From contig NZ_JAJGBN010000005.1 of the NCBI RefSeq assembly GCF_020782875.1, positions 124,001 through 188,000 of the forward strand: 64,000 bases of DNA. Reading direction: 5' to 3'. The notes beneath the pieces are model-generated. The model searched no databases. It saw only the letters and a list, made by a program, of their open reading frames with translations, and was not told where the DNA came from. A program made the translations under genes and the position numbers. The stretch's first letter is position 1. Each line of letters opens with the position of its first letter. Shown piece by piece: positions 8,437 through 17,276 of the stretch. The stretch comes from Allomuricauda sp. M10 (GTDB taxonomy: Bacteria > Bacteroidota > Bacteroidia > Flavobacteriales > Flavobacteriaceae).

Positions 8437-10111
8437 ACAAATATTACTGGATATTCTTGAAAATGAAACCGCAAGATTAAACTCCGATTGCCCAAAGGAT
8501 ATCAATCTTTTTGCAATGATTGAAATTATTCGATCAGTGGATTACCATTCGTTTATTCTTAGCCACAATCCTAATGACCCGGGAGATACTTTTCTACTAC
8601 AGAAGTATAGGTTTGGCTGGTCCTTGGCATTTTCTCAATTCTACAAAAACTATCACCTTCAAGATAATATTCCATTGTTCGCATGGGAACATGACCTAAG
8701 AGAATGGATTAATTCGGTTATTCAACATGCAGGATCAATTGAACTATGCAAACAATTTCTAGATTATGCAAAGGCAGATTTAGTTAAAGTCGAAAATGAT
8801 GGCCATACATTCAATTTTAAGTATAAAAGGAGCACTACACCATATGAATACTATGAGAAGAAAAGCTTAGAATATTACTTCTCAACAGTAAACAAACACC
8901 TTGAAGAAAAAAGCCGGTTGATAGTAGAAGGGGTTAAAAAAATGCGAAAAGAGCTTGAGACCATTGTTAATGTTGAATATGAACAGTTCATGTCTTATAC
9001 CGCTACTCCAAAGATTGACGAGTTTTATTCAAAGTGGGGATATCTGTACTTAATGAACACTACTGTTGTTGAAGATTTTGCTGAAGATGACAAATTCGGG
9101 AATCACTCCTATAAAGATTATCTGGATTTTGTAGAAGATATTTTTAAGGTCGGAATTATGCATCGCGATTGCTCTATGGCTCTAGTAGAAAAAACCTCTC
9201 AGAAAATCCATCTCAGAAATATTCTAACATATGTATTTAGCAAATCATCGTTCGTAAAACTCTGCAGTGAATATATGAAATGGTCTGAAGAAAAGACAAC
9301 AGATATCCTGTCTGCTTTTACACTTAGCCTTGAAAATTTTCAATTCCATTTACAGCATCCCGGAGCTACAGTACCTCCGTATTTTCAATTAGGTAATGAT
9401 ACGATTATGAGGTCAACTGTTGGATGTTTGGATAAACCTTTGCTCTTTCTGCATAGAGAGCTAAAACGAAAGTATCATACGGATTATTTTGAAGCTGTGA
9501 ATAAGCGAGAACAACGTTTTAAAGAGCAGCTCTATTCATTGTTTCCAGAGAAAAAAATAGTGAAAGTTTCAGACAACATAAACATTAAAATTGGCTCCAG
9601 AAAAACAGATATTGACGGGGTGTTGTATGATACTGAAAGGTCAACTTTGGGATTATTTCAATTGAAATGGCAAGATGCTTTCTCGACTTCAATGAAAGAA
9701 AGATTCAGTCGAATCTCTAACTTGATTCCCAAATCAGTCGAATGGATTGACAAGGTCGAAGATTGGATCAAATACAATGATAAGAAGACTATTCTGAGTT
9801 CTTTAAAGATTCCAAAAGAGTACAGTGATATAGAAGAAATTTATATTTTCGTGATATCCCGAAATCATGCTCATTTTACAAATCAGAAGCTAGACAATCG
9901 GGCCACATGGGCATCATGGTACCAAGTTCTTGAGGCCTGTTCAAAAGTCAAGGATCCCTCAAATTCAAATCCGATTGGTGAGCTTGCATTAAAGTTAAGA
10001 ATGTTTTATCCCGAAGAAAGAACGAAAAGAGAAGAAAATCCAATACCAAGTAATTTAAGTTTTAAATTTTCAAAATTTAAAGTGAACATTCAGCAGAATT
10101 CTGATGAATAG
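8423..10111 (+). CDS. Large protein with C-terminal PD-(D/E)XK-type nuclease signature
   Basis: The protein has 562 residues. The N-terminal 370 residues are helix-rich and not recognised. Towards the C-terminus an acidic TDIDG (D396, D398) is followed about 15 residues later by GLFQLKW with Q413 and K415. This is the D...(E/Q)xK pattern of the restriction-endonuclease fold, in the variant with Gln used by Mrr- and VRR-type enzymes. The gene is the last of the AT-rich cargo, is in the same direction as the methyltransferase operon, and has its own upstream region of 216 bases. I infer a DNA-cleaving effector of the defence cluster. The nuclease call rests on one motif. Confidence 0.65.
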   Translation: MKTPEQILLDILENETARLNSDCPKDINLFAMIEIIRSVDYHSFILSHNPNDPGDTFLLQKYRFGWSLAFSQFYKNYHLQDNIPLFAWEHDLREWINSVIQHAGSIELCKQFLDYAKADLVKVENDGHTFNFKYKRSTTPYEYYEKKSLEYYFSTVNKHLEEKSRLIVEGVKKMRKELETIVNVEYEQFMSYTATPKIDEFYSKWGYLYLMNTTVVEDFAEDDKFGNHSYKDYLDFVEDIFKVGIMHRDCSMALVEKTSQKIHLRNILTYVFSKSSFVKLCSEYMKWSEEKTTDILSAFTLSLENFQFHLQHPGATVPPYFQLGNDTIMRSTVGCLDKPLLFLHRELKRKYHTDYFEAVNKREQRFKEQLYSLFPEKKIVKVSDNINIKIGSRKTDIDGVLYDTERSTLGLFQLKWQDAFSTSMKERFSRISNLIPKSVEWIDKVEDWIKYNDKKTILSSLKIPKEYSDIEEIYIFVISRNHAHFTNQKLDNRATWASWYQVLEACSKVKDPSNSNPIGELALKLRMFYPEERTKREENPIPSNLSFKFSKFKVNIQQNSDE

Positions 10112-10287
10112 CCTTCTTTTATTTTTCCTCCAAAACTTTTTGACCTACACCAAAAATTGAGCTTTCTTATATCCAAATCATATTTCAAATATTAAGGATA
10201 TTAACACACACTTTCATGTTTCCAATAAAACTTGATTGCAAACCACACTATTAAACCTCCTCCGAAATTAAATTTTATTTTATCCGC

Positions 10288-10310
10288 AAATAATTGAATA
10301 TCAATTATTT
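10288..10310. promoter_or_regulatory. Perfect palindrome upstream of the tra operon
   Basis: AAATAATTGA at 10288-10297 and TCAATTATTT at 10301-10310 are exact inverted copies separated by ATA. The site lies between the defence cargo and traE, about 63 bases before the traE start. It is a candidate operator for the transfer genes. Confidence 0.45.
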
Positions 10311-10329
10311 GATGAGTTTTTCGTGGTAC

Positions 10330-10381
10330 TTTTCGCATATCAAAAACCGTCTAATCCTTAAACGTTTACGATATGCGAAAA
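10330..10381 (+). promoter_or_regulatory. 12-bp inverted repeat pairing with the traE start codon
   Basis: TTTTCGCATATC at 10330-10341 is the exact reverse complement of GATATGCGAAAA at 10370-10381, with a 28-base spacer. The right arm contains the traE ATG (10373-10375). In RNA this would form a 12-bp stem that hides the start codon. As DNA it could be a repressor site. The perfect pairing is seen directly; the regulatory role is inferred. Confidence 0.5.
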
Positions 10382-10660
10382 TCTTTCTTCATTACCTTAT
10401 TATTGCTTTTTACCTCCAGTGCCGTTTTGGCCCAGATCGGGGGCATCGAGGATTCGGTCAACGATATTTCAGATACCATTCGGGCCATTTTTCCCATAAT
10501 CCTGGGAGTTATCTTTTTAGTGGGTTTCCTTTTCAATGCCGGACATTTCTTTGGGGAGAATGCTGACCTAAAAAGGGGTATTACCCGAGTCTTGGTCTTT
10601 GTGTTGATTGCCGGTGCCGTAGTGGGCATCTTTACCTATCTCATCGGAATCGTGGTCTGA
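10373..10660 (+). CDS. traE: TraE-type conjugal transfer protein (DUF4134, VirB2-like)
   Basis: This is a small protein of 95 residues with a cleavable-looking signal segment (FFITLLLLFTSSAVLAQ) followed by two hydrophobic helices, the layout of VirB2/TrbC pilin-like proteins. In Bacteroidota conjugative elements this family (DUF4134, TraE) opens the mating-pore operon directly before TraF and TraG, as seen here. Its stop overlaps the next start (ATGA). Its start codon is in the inverted repeat at 10330-10381. The family call rests on topology and gene order as well as sequence. Confidence 0.85.
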   Translation: MRKSFFITLLLLFTSSAVLAQIGGIEDSVNDISDTIRAIFPIILGVIFLVGFLFNAGHFFGENADLKRGITRVLVFVLIAGAVVGIFTYLIGIVV

Positions 10661-10938
10661 TGAAACAGTTCGAGGTCTATAGAAATATACGAAAACGGGC
10701 CATGATCATGGGGCTGTCCATTTCCCTGTTTGCCTTGATGATGGTGTCTATCATCTGTTCGCTTTTGATCATCATTTTTTCGTTTCATTTTGGTGTCATC
10801 GTGGGCCTACTGCTCTTCAATGCCCTGCTCTATGGGGCATTGTTGCAGTGGGTGAAGAAACCGATCCAATTGAAGGTAGTGAAAACCTTTCCCAAGACCA
10901 TAAGCCTAAAACAGTTAAACCTCCTTGACTATGTCTAA
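10660..10938 (+). CDS. traF: TraF-type conjugal transfer protein (DUF4133, VirB3-like)
   Basis: The protein has 92 residues with two adjacent membrane helices at about residues 17-55, a short cytoplasmic N-terminus and a basic C-terminal tail. This matches the TraF/DUF4133 family, the VirB3 counterpart of Bacteroidota transfer systems. It lies between TraE and the VirB4-type ATPase TraG, and overlaps both by a few bases. VirB3-like proteins anchor the VirB4 ATPase at the inner membrane. Confidence 0.85.
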   Translation: MKQFEVYRNIRKRAMIMGLSISLFALMMVSIICSLLIIIFSFHFGVIVGLLLFNALLYGALLQWVKKPIQLKVVKTFPKTISLKQLNLLDYV

Positions 10939-13342
10939 ACTGAATTTCCAAGCACATCATCCCATACTGGATATCCAGAACCATGTGGTCTTTGGGAGCA
11001 ATGGTAACGTGGTATTGTGTTATCAAGCAGAATTACCTGAGATATACTCCCTTTCTGATGCGGATTTTGATGAGCTGCACGGGATGTGGTTCCAAGCCTT
11101 TAAATCCTTGCCCGTGGGTACGGTTATCCATAAACATGATGTATACCAAAAGAAAGGTTACGATGCCGAAGGTTTGCCCAAGGATACTTTTCTTGCCAAG
11201 GCCACCCATGATTATTTTGTAGGTAGGGAGCATTTGGACCATCAGAGTTATCTCTTCTTTGTACTTCCTCTTGACAAGGCATTCAATGCCACCAAATATG
11301 GCAATCCCTTTCGAAAAGTGGAGAAAGGGTTGCACCGTAAACTGGATGTGCAGGTAGCGGAATTTGTGACCGCCGTCAACGATTCTGTATCCTATGTCAA
11401 CAACTCCAAAAGTGTGTCCATGGTTCCCATGGAACCTGAAGCCATATTGGAGCATACCCATGCTTATTTCAATGGATTCAATCAAGGTTTTGATACGGAT
11501 ATCCAGCTAGGAAAGGGCCCCATAGAAATTGGTGATAATTATTTTGATGTGATGGCCATCAACAATGAAGGTTGTTTTGGTGAAACCGTGCAGAGCAGTG
11601 TGCCCAATGGGAAATTCAGTTCGGACGGATTCAGCTTTCACAAGGGTTTTTTGGACGGTCTCGGGTTGGAGTTGGGCGAGAACCACATCATCAACCAAAT
11701 CCTATATCTGGATGATACCCATCAATGGTGTAAACGATTGGACAAAAAAATAGAGGAACTCTCCAAGAGCTCCAATTTTGGTTCCCAGAACAAAGTGGTT
11801 CGCAACAAGGTCCAACATATCTTGGACAGGATCAATGGGGATGATACCGCACGGATCGTTCGTGGCCATGTGAATATTGCTTTTTGGCATATGGAAGTTG
11901 GAGTGTTGAAGCGTATTGCTTCTGGCATCAAGGCGCAATTGAAGGAACTGGATATACGACCCTATCATCCCCATGGGGAGGAGCGCACCCATTATTTGTT
12001 GAATTCCTATCCCAGTCATGCTTCCAACTTTTCCAATGAAGATCTTTTTGTGATGGACCTGAAGGCAGCCCTTTGTCTGTATATCAACAATACGAATTAT
12101 CGCTCTGATGAAACAGGAATCGTTTTTAATGATAGACAGTACAATATTCCTGTGGTCAAGGATGTATGGGACGAGGGGAAACGGCGCATCAAGGCCCGGA
12201 ACTTTGCCATATTCGCCCCGACTGGGGAGGGTAAATCCTTCTTGGCCAATAATATCCTACGTCAATACTTTGAGGCCGATGTACGACTGGTCATTATCGA
12301 TCTAGGGGGTTCCTATGCCAAATTTGCCCAATTGTATCCTGATGATCATATCATCCTGCGATACGAACAGGGGAAGAATCTGGGCATCAATCCCTTTTAC
12401 ATTTCAGAACAGTCCGATTTGACCCCGGAACGCTTGGAAGATCTCGCCCTGTTTCTTTCGGAGCTTTTGGCTGAAAAGCAAGTGACCAAATCCAAGGAAG
12501 TGGCCTTGAAAAAGGTATTACTGCACTACTATGGCAAGGTCAGGGAAGGGCATTCCCTAGCTTCACTATACCAGTTTGTTGATAGGAACAAAGATACCTT
12601 GATCGAAGAGACCCGGGTGCAGGAATCCGATTTCAATGTCTATGGATTTTTGCACATTCTTTCCGAATATGTGGACGGGGGACTGTACAGTTTTCTGTTC
12701 CATGTGGCAGAAGACCAGACCTATAAAATTGAGGACAAGCGATTGATCGTTTTTGAACTGGACGAGGTGCGTGACAATAAGGAAACCCTGTCCGTAATGC
12801 TCAAATTGATCAAGTCCGCTATCCAACGCACCATTTGGCGAAACCGTTCGGAAAGGGGCATTATCATGTTCGATGAGTTTGCCAAGCAGTTGAAGTTTTC
12901 CAATGTCCTAGAGAGTGTGGAGTTCTATTACCAGGCCATCCGAAAACAGAACGGGGCCATTGGGATCATCCTGCAATCCATCAACCAGTTACCTGAAAAT
13001 GCCACTTCGGCAAGTATCCTGGAGAATACTCAAGTCGTGTACAGTTTACGGAACGAAAAGGGCTATGATGAACTGGCAAGGCGATTGAACCTTTCCAACC
13101 ATGATCTAAATCAATTGATGTCCCTTAGAAACAATCTGACAGGGGAACGCAAATACACCGAAATCTTTATCAAGATCGGGAAGGAAAGCAATGTCTTTCG
13201 CTTGGAGGTGCCCCCCGAGGTCTATGCAGCCTATCTCACCGATGGGGTGGAACATGGCCGGATCATGGAACTCTTTGAACAGTCTGGGAATATGGAACGG
13301 GCCATTACGGAATTTATAAATCAACAAAAGAAAATGATATGA
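10931..13342 (+). CDS. traG: TraG conjugation ATPase (VirB4 family)
   Basis: The protein has about 803 residues counted from the ATG at 10931; a TTG two codons upstream is also possible. Walker A is APTGEGKS in the middle of the protein and Walker B is IIMFDEFAK near residue 645. A VirB4-like N-terminal half precedes them. The ATPase powers assembly of the mating channel. The reading frame is intact and of normal length, so the pore ATPase may still work even though the downstream end of the operon looks truncated. It overlaps traF by 8 bases and traI by 4. Confidence 0.93.
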   Translation: MSKLNFQAHHPILDIQNHVVFGSNGNVVLCYQAELPEIYSLSDADFDELHGMWFQAFKSLPVGTVIHKHDVYQKKGYDAEGLPKDTFLAKATHDYFVGREHLDHQSYLFFVLPLDKAFNATKYGNPFRKVEKGLHRKLDVQVAEFVTAVNDSVSYVNNSKSVSMVPMEPEAILEHTHAYFNGFNQGFDTDIQLGKGPIEIGDNYFDVMAINNEGCFGETVQSSVPNGKFSSDGFSFHKGFLDGLGLELGENHIINQILYLDDTHQWCKRLDKKIEELSKSSNFGSQNKVVRNKVQHILDRINGDDTARIVRGHVNIAFWHMEVGVLKRIASGIKAQLKELDIRPYHPHGEERTHYLLNSYPSHASNFSNEDLFVMDLKAALCLYINNTNYRSDETGIVFNDRQYNIPVVKDVWDEGKRRIKARNFAIFAPTGEGKSFLANNILRQYFEADVRLVIIDLGGSYAKFAQLYPDDHIILRYEQGKNLGINPFYISEQSDLTPERLEDLALFLSELLAEKQVTKSKEVALKKVLLHYYGKVREGHSLASLYQFVDRNKDTLIEETRVQESDFNVYGFLHILSEYVDGGLYSFLFHVAEDQTYKIEDKRLIVFELDEVRDNKETLSVMLKLIKSAIQRTIWRNRSERGIIMFDEFAKQLKFSNVLESVEFYYQAIRKQNGAIGIILQSINQLPENATSASILENTQVVYSLRNEKGYDELARRLNLSNHDLNQLMSLRNNLTGERKYTEIFIKIGKESNVFRLEVPPEVYAAYLTDGVEHGRIMELFEQSGNMERAITEFINQQKKMI

Positions 13343-13944
13343 GAGTAACTATAAAACAAACCCTTTGGAAGAATCCCCGGTTATGGATGTTGGCACTGTC
13401 CTTGGCCCTGTTATTGCCTGCAGGAGCTGCCTGCCAGGGGATGCCGGTGTACGACAATACGAACTTTATCAGTATGACCAAATCCTTGTTGGAATCGGCC
13501 AAACAGACCTCTGAACTCTTGAAGACTGTGGAGTTTTTGAAGGAACAGAAGGACAATATTGTCAAGGTGAACAATACCATCAAGCAATTGAAGGCGGTCC
13601 GTGAATTGGCACGGAACAATGAAATCCTTTTCAATACCGTGCAAAATGAACTGAGGGATATTTTGAACTCCCCCTATATCAAAGCCGGGGAGGTGGAACA
13701 GGTATCCAGAGCCTTTGAGCAGATTATGGATACGGCCATTGATGATCTGGATTTTGTAAACCAGATCTTGTCAAGTGATTTTTTGAAGATGACAGATGCG
13801 GAGCGTACCGCCATTTTGATGGAAAAGAAGGTGCAGTCCCAGGAAATGGTGGCCGAGTTGGAAGTCAAAACAAGACGTTATCGGGAAATCATCTCCTTTC
13901 GGAGAATGCAGGATATTATCAATAATAGGGAAACGGAATACTGA
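13339..13944 (+). CDS. traI: TraI-type conjugal transfer protein (DUF4141, VirB5/TrbJ-like)
   Basis: The protein has 201 residues and begins with a signal-peptide-like segment (LWMLALSLALLLPAGAACQG). The rest is a long, mostly helical, charged region. This is the pattern of VirB5/TrbJ-type periplasmic proteins, called TraI (DUF4141) in CTnDOT-like elements; it is not the F-plasmid relaxase of the same name. It sits between TraG and the polytopic TraJ, the standard order, and overlaps both by 4 bases. Confidence 0.75.
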   Translation: MRVTIKQTLWKNPRLWMLALSLALLLPAGAACQGMPVYDNTNFISMTKSLLESAKQTSELLKTVEFLKEQKDNIVKVNNTIKQLKAVRELARNNEILFNTVQNELRDILNSPYIKAGEVEQVSRAFEQIMDTAIDDLDFVNQILSSDFLKMTDAERTAILMEKKVQSQEMVAELEVKTRRYREIISFRRMQDIINNRETEY

Positions 13945-14783
13945 TGGCGGGAATCTTTTTGGGCATAGGATTGGAATATGTGGATGCTGTCTTCCAGACC
14001 ATCAAGGACAGTGATTTCTCCCAATACACGATAGTGGGGATGAAGACCCTGGCCGTCCTGTTTTTTCTGATCAATATTTTGAAGAAATACAATGAGGGCA
14101 TTGCCACGACCGATGGCCATACGTGGGGGTTGACCCCTACGGAACTGGCCAAGAATTTTTTGGTGGTTCTCCTGGTCATTTTCTCCACCGAGATATTGGG
14201 AGTCTTCGATGGGATCCTGGTGGCCATCGAGGCCCAATACAGGGACACGGCTCCGGCACTCCTCCCTTTACAGCTTCAGGATGTAGATCTGGAACGGGAT
14301 GTGGGTGCCTTGGAAGCCGCCAAAAAAGCCATGGCACTCTTGTATGAGGCTTTGGTCACTCCCTTGTACGGATTAAAGGTCTTGGCCTTTATCATAGGGG
14401 TCCTTCTTTGGTTGATGGACCTTTTCATCTATCCTTTGTTCCTTGCAGAACGGTATTTCCTGTTGGGGATCCTACAGGCCTTTTTTCCCTTAGTCATCAG
14501 TTTGGCCGTCTTTGAAAAGTTTCGTCCCCTGGCCTATCAGTTTTTTAAGTTGTACGCAGCGGTGTACATGTTGGTGCCCGCCTTCTTTTTGGTCAATGTG
14601 TTCGTCAATAACCTCTACACGGAGATCAGTATCAATTTCTGGGGAAACCTCTTTGGTTTTGATTTTGGGAGTGAATTCTTTGCCTCCATCATCGAACTCG
14701 GGACCATTGGCTTTATCGTGTTGCTCAAATTTAAATTGTATCGAAGGGCCACGAGCTTTACCCTTCGATTGTTCACCGGTTAA
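13944..14783 (+). CDS. traJ: TraJ-type conjugal transfer membrane protein (VirB6-like)
   Basis: The protein has 279 residues with about six to eight hydrophobic helices, for example around residues 20-45, 65-90, 130-165, 170-195, 205-230 and 245-265. Polytopic VirB6-like TraJ proteins of Bacteroidota elements are somewhat longer, usually above 300 residues, but topology and position between TraI and TraK fit. The role is in the inner-membrane part of the transfer channel. Confidence 0.75.
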   Translation: MAGIFLGIGLEYVDAVFQTIKDSDFSQYTIVGMKTLAVLFFLINILKKYNEGIATTDGHTWGLTPTELAKNFLVVLLVIFSTEILGVFDGILVAIEAQYRDTAPALLPLQLQDVDLERDVGALEAAKKAMALLYEALVTPLYGLKVLAFIIGVLLWLMDLFIYPLFLAERYFLLGILQAFFPLVISLAVFEKFRPLAYQFFKLYAAVYMLVPAFFLVNVFVNNLYTEISINFWGNLFGFDFGSEFFASIIELGTIGFIVLLKFKLYRRATSFTLRLFTG

Positions 14784-14793
14784 ATTGAAGTCT

Positions 14794-15420
14794 ATGAAAA
14801 CGCCTTTTAAAAATATAGTGCAGGTATTGCAGTTGAACCGCTGGGTGGTCCTTTCCGTGGTCATCGTCTCGGGGTTGGTATGTTCGGTCTCCATTATGGT
14901 GGTAGCCAAAATACACCAGAATGGTTTGGACCATGCCTTTGTGGTCAATGGGGAAGGGGAGGTCATCCCGTTGCAATGGGTAGATCAACGTCAACACTTG
15001 GAAGTCGAGGCAATGGCCCATTTGGAACGGTTCCATAGATGGTTTTATGGGTTGGATGCCGGAAGTTTTGAAACCCATATGGAAAAGGCCCTTTGGCTCG
15101 GAAACAACTCCGTGGCCGAGGTATATCAACAAAAGAAAGCAGATGGTTTCTATAATCGGTTGTTGCAATATTCCCTCGTTCAAAAAGTGGAGCATATCGA
15201 GTCGAAGATCAAGATGGAAGGAGCGAACATGACCTTTCAAACTCGCATTGTATTACAAATCCACAGAGGTGCCGTAACCGATACCTACGAACTGGTCACT
15301 TCGGGCCATTTGTTGCAGGTCGAACGGAACTTTCCGCACAATCCGCATGGATTGTTGATCACTGATTTTTTTGAAAACTCACTTCGTAAACTGGAAGCCT
15401 ATGAAAGCCCAAAAGAATAA
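14794..15420 (+). CDS. traK: TraK-type conjugal transfer protein (VirB8-like)
   Basis: The ATG at 14794 is chosen because the longer frame overlaps the end of traJ; it gives 208 residues. One membrane helix near the N-terminus (VVLSVVIVSGLVCSVSIMVV) is followed by a soluble periplasmic domain with the VirB8-type mix of strands. TraK lies between TraJ and the TraM gene. The small TraL gene that usually comes between TraK and TraM in CTnDOT-like operons is not seen. Confidence 0.8.
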   Translation: MKTPFKNIVQVLQLNRWVVLSVVIVSGLVCSVSIMVVAKIHQNGLDHAFVVNGEGEVIPLQWVDQRQHLEVEAMAHLERFHRWFYGLDAGSFETHMEKALWLGNNSVAEVYQQKKADGFYNRLLQYSLVQKVEHIESKIKMEGANMTFQTRIVLQIHRGAVTDTYELVTSGHLLQVERNFPHNPHGLLITDFFENSLRKLEAYESPKE

Positions 15421-16312
15421 AATTGTATTTGTCCTGGTCATGGTATGTGTGGTGCTGTTCATTACCATCTATGGCATCATGACCTTTGGAAAGGACAAGG
15501 AACCGGAATTGGATCCCGAGCGGATCCCCATTCCCGATCTGGAAGAGAACCAGGTCGAGTACGATAGTAAACTAAGGGCCTTGGAAGCCCTTAAAGAGGA
15601 ACGTGAGATTACCGCTCCTCCCATATATCCGGAACACATGATCGATGACAAGGGCTATTTCAATCCGGACTATATGGAGTATGAAAAGCAACGTGTCATC
15701 GATAGTGTGTATGCCTCCAATTCCTTTTCAATAAATAGGGAGGAACCACCAGGGCCGATGGAGGTCATCGAGAGAACACCGAGTCATGACGATATATTGG
15801 AAGCTGTGGGACCTGAACCGATTTCGGCCCCGACCGCTGCGGACCTGTCCTTGTCCCATCAACTTTTTTATGCATCAAGTCCCCTTGATCCTGCCTTGGA
15901 CCATTTTGAGATCATGGCCTATGTGGATGGCGATCAAACCCTAAGGGATGGACAACGTCTGGACCTGCGGTTGTCCGAATCTGTTGATCTCGATGGGATA
16001 AAGGTTCCGAGGGGAACCCGGCTCTATGGGTTTGTAAAGATCAGGCCCAACCGTGTCATGGTGGAGCTTACAATTTCTGGAGAACTTCCATTGAATCTGA
16101 AGGCCCATGATGCCCAGGACGGAAGGGAGGGTATCTATGTGAGGAACCGACTCAAGGGCGAAGTGTTGGACCGGACCTTGGATGAAGGCCTGGATGAAAT
16201 CAATGTACCCGGCCTGCCCCGGCTCAATGGGATCAAACGCATCTTTCAACGTGACCATCGGGCCGTTAAGGTGAAGATTACAGACCATTATCAATTCTTA
16301 TTAAAATCGTGA
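15401..16312 (+). CDS. traM: TraM-type conjugal transfer protein (VirB10-like)
   Basis: The ATG at 15401 is preferred, giving 303 residues with the N-terminal membrane helix directly after a short basic start (KIVFVLVMVCVVLFITIYG). An acidic, proline-rich linker of about 130 residues follows. The C-terminal half resembles the TraM/VirB10 beta-barrel domain, including the typical phrase GIKVPRGTRLYGFV. The protein spans the envelope and joins inner and outer parts of the mating pore. It overlaps traK by 20 bases. Confidence 0.85.
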   Translation: MKAQKNKIVFVLVMVCVVLFITIYGIMTFGKDKEPELDPERIPIPDLEENQVEYDSKLRALEALKEEREITAPPIYPEHMIDDKGYFNPDYMEYEKQRVIDSVYASNSFSINREEPPGPMEVIERTPSHDDILEAVGPEPISAPTAADLSLSHQLFYASSPLDPALDHFEIMAYVDGDQTLRDGQRLDLRLSESVDLDGIKVPRGTRLYGFVKIRPNRVMVELTISGELPLNLKAHDAQDGREGIYVRNRLKGEVLDRTLDEGLDEINVPGLPRLNGIKRIFQRDHRAVKVKITDHYQFLLKS

Positions 16313-16314
16313 AC

Positions 16315-17103
16315 ATGAAAATCAGGAGTTTATTTATTAGTCTTATTGCCTTTGGTTTTGGCCCATTCGTATGGGGCCAACAAGCCTTGGATACCCTTTA
16401 CGCCAATGACCAGATGAATGTCGCCCTTTTTTTTCCCAGCCCTATAAAGCAGGCCATAACCGGCAATGAAAATGCGGTCTTCTCCTATGATAGGGAAGAA
16501 GCACAATATTTTGGACTGTTGCAGGCCATCAAAGGGACAACGACCAATCTATGGGTGATGACCATGGACGGATATGCCTATGAGTTTAAAGTGGTCTATA
16601 AAGATTGGTTAACGCGAACGCATCTATTTCTCAATGAACAACACAGTTTGGGAAGGGTACGTCCTATAACGACCCGGAAATTGGATACCGTGGTCAAAGA
16701 TGGTACACGCTTGGCCCTAATGGAACAACTGCTCCAAGAACAAAATGGGGCAAATATGGGAACGGTTAGACGGGGTGGTATCCGGCTGCGACTTGAAAAA
16801 AAGGTATATCAGGGCGATGAAATGTTCTTGGTTTTCCAGCTGCGAAACAAATCGGGAATCGATTATGACCTTGAAACCTTGGATATCCTTCGGATCAATG
16901 GCAGTCCAAAAAGTAAGACATCGTATCAAGAGACCCCCTGGGAGCCCCTGTTTAGGTTCCAACAACCGGAAACCCTCAAAAGCGGTTCCACCTATCGGTT
17001 TGTCCACGTATATCCTAAATATGTGACCGGTGCCCATGAAGCATTAAAAATAGTACTCCTTGAAAGGCAGGGGAGTAGGCGTCTGGAGCTTTTGGTCAAA
17101 TAA
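16315..17103 (+). CDS. traN: TraN-type conjugal transfer protein (DUF4138, VirB9-like)
   Basis: The protein has about 262 residues from the ATG at 16315; a GTG two codons earlier overlaps the traM stop. A signal peptide ending near VWGQ is followed by an all-beta protein typical of the TraN family (DUF4138), the VirB9 counterpart that links TraM to the outer membrane. It is the last transfer gene of the run. TraO, TraP and TraQ, which normally follow, are absent. The next codon after its stop belongs to the AraC-like fragment. Confidence 0.85.
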   Translation: MKIRSLFISLIAFGFGPFVWGQQALDTLYANDQMNVALFFPSPIKQAITGNENAVFSYDREEAQYFGLLQAIKGTTTNLWVMTMDGYAYEFKVVYKDWLTRTHLFLNEQHSLGRVRPITTRKLDTVVKDGTRLALMEQLLQEQNGANMGTVRRGGIRLRLEKKVYQGDEMFLVFQLRNKSGIDYDLETLDILRINGSPKSKTSYQETPWEPLFRFQQPETLKSGSTYRFVHVYPKYVTGAHEALKIVLLERQGSRRLELLVK

Positions 17104-17232
17104 GGATTTGATACGGACACTTGGAGTATCACCGAGATTGCTTTTGCCCTTGGTTTTTCAAAGCCCAACCACTTCAGTCGTTTTTTTAAAAGGAGGGAAG
17201 GTCGATCGCCAGTGCAATTTCGTGGGGAATGA
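17104..17232 (+). pseudogene. C-terminal remnant of an AraC-family regulator
   Basis: In the same frame as traN and directly after its TAA, 42 codons read as the end of an AraC-family DNA-binding domain. They include WSITEIAFALGFSKPNHFSR, then FFKRREGRSPVQFR and a stop. The phrase covers the second helix-turn-helix of AraC proteins. No start codon or N-terminal part is present, so this is a fragment left by a deletion or insertion at the right edge of the transfer operon. Confidence 0.75.
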
Positions 17233-17276
17233 ACAAATAAAACAGAACCAAAATTTATTTTTTGTTCAAAAAGCAC

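Noticed and set aside
14512..14793. Longer TraK start at 14512
   Set aside because: It would overlap traJ by 270 bases. The ATG at 14794 puts the membrane helix at the usual distance from the N-terminus.
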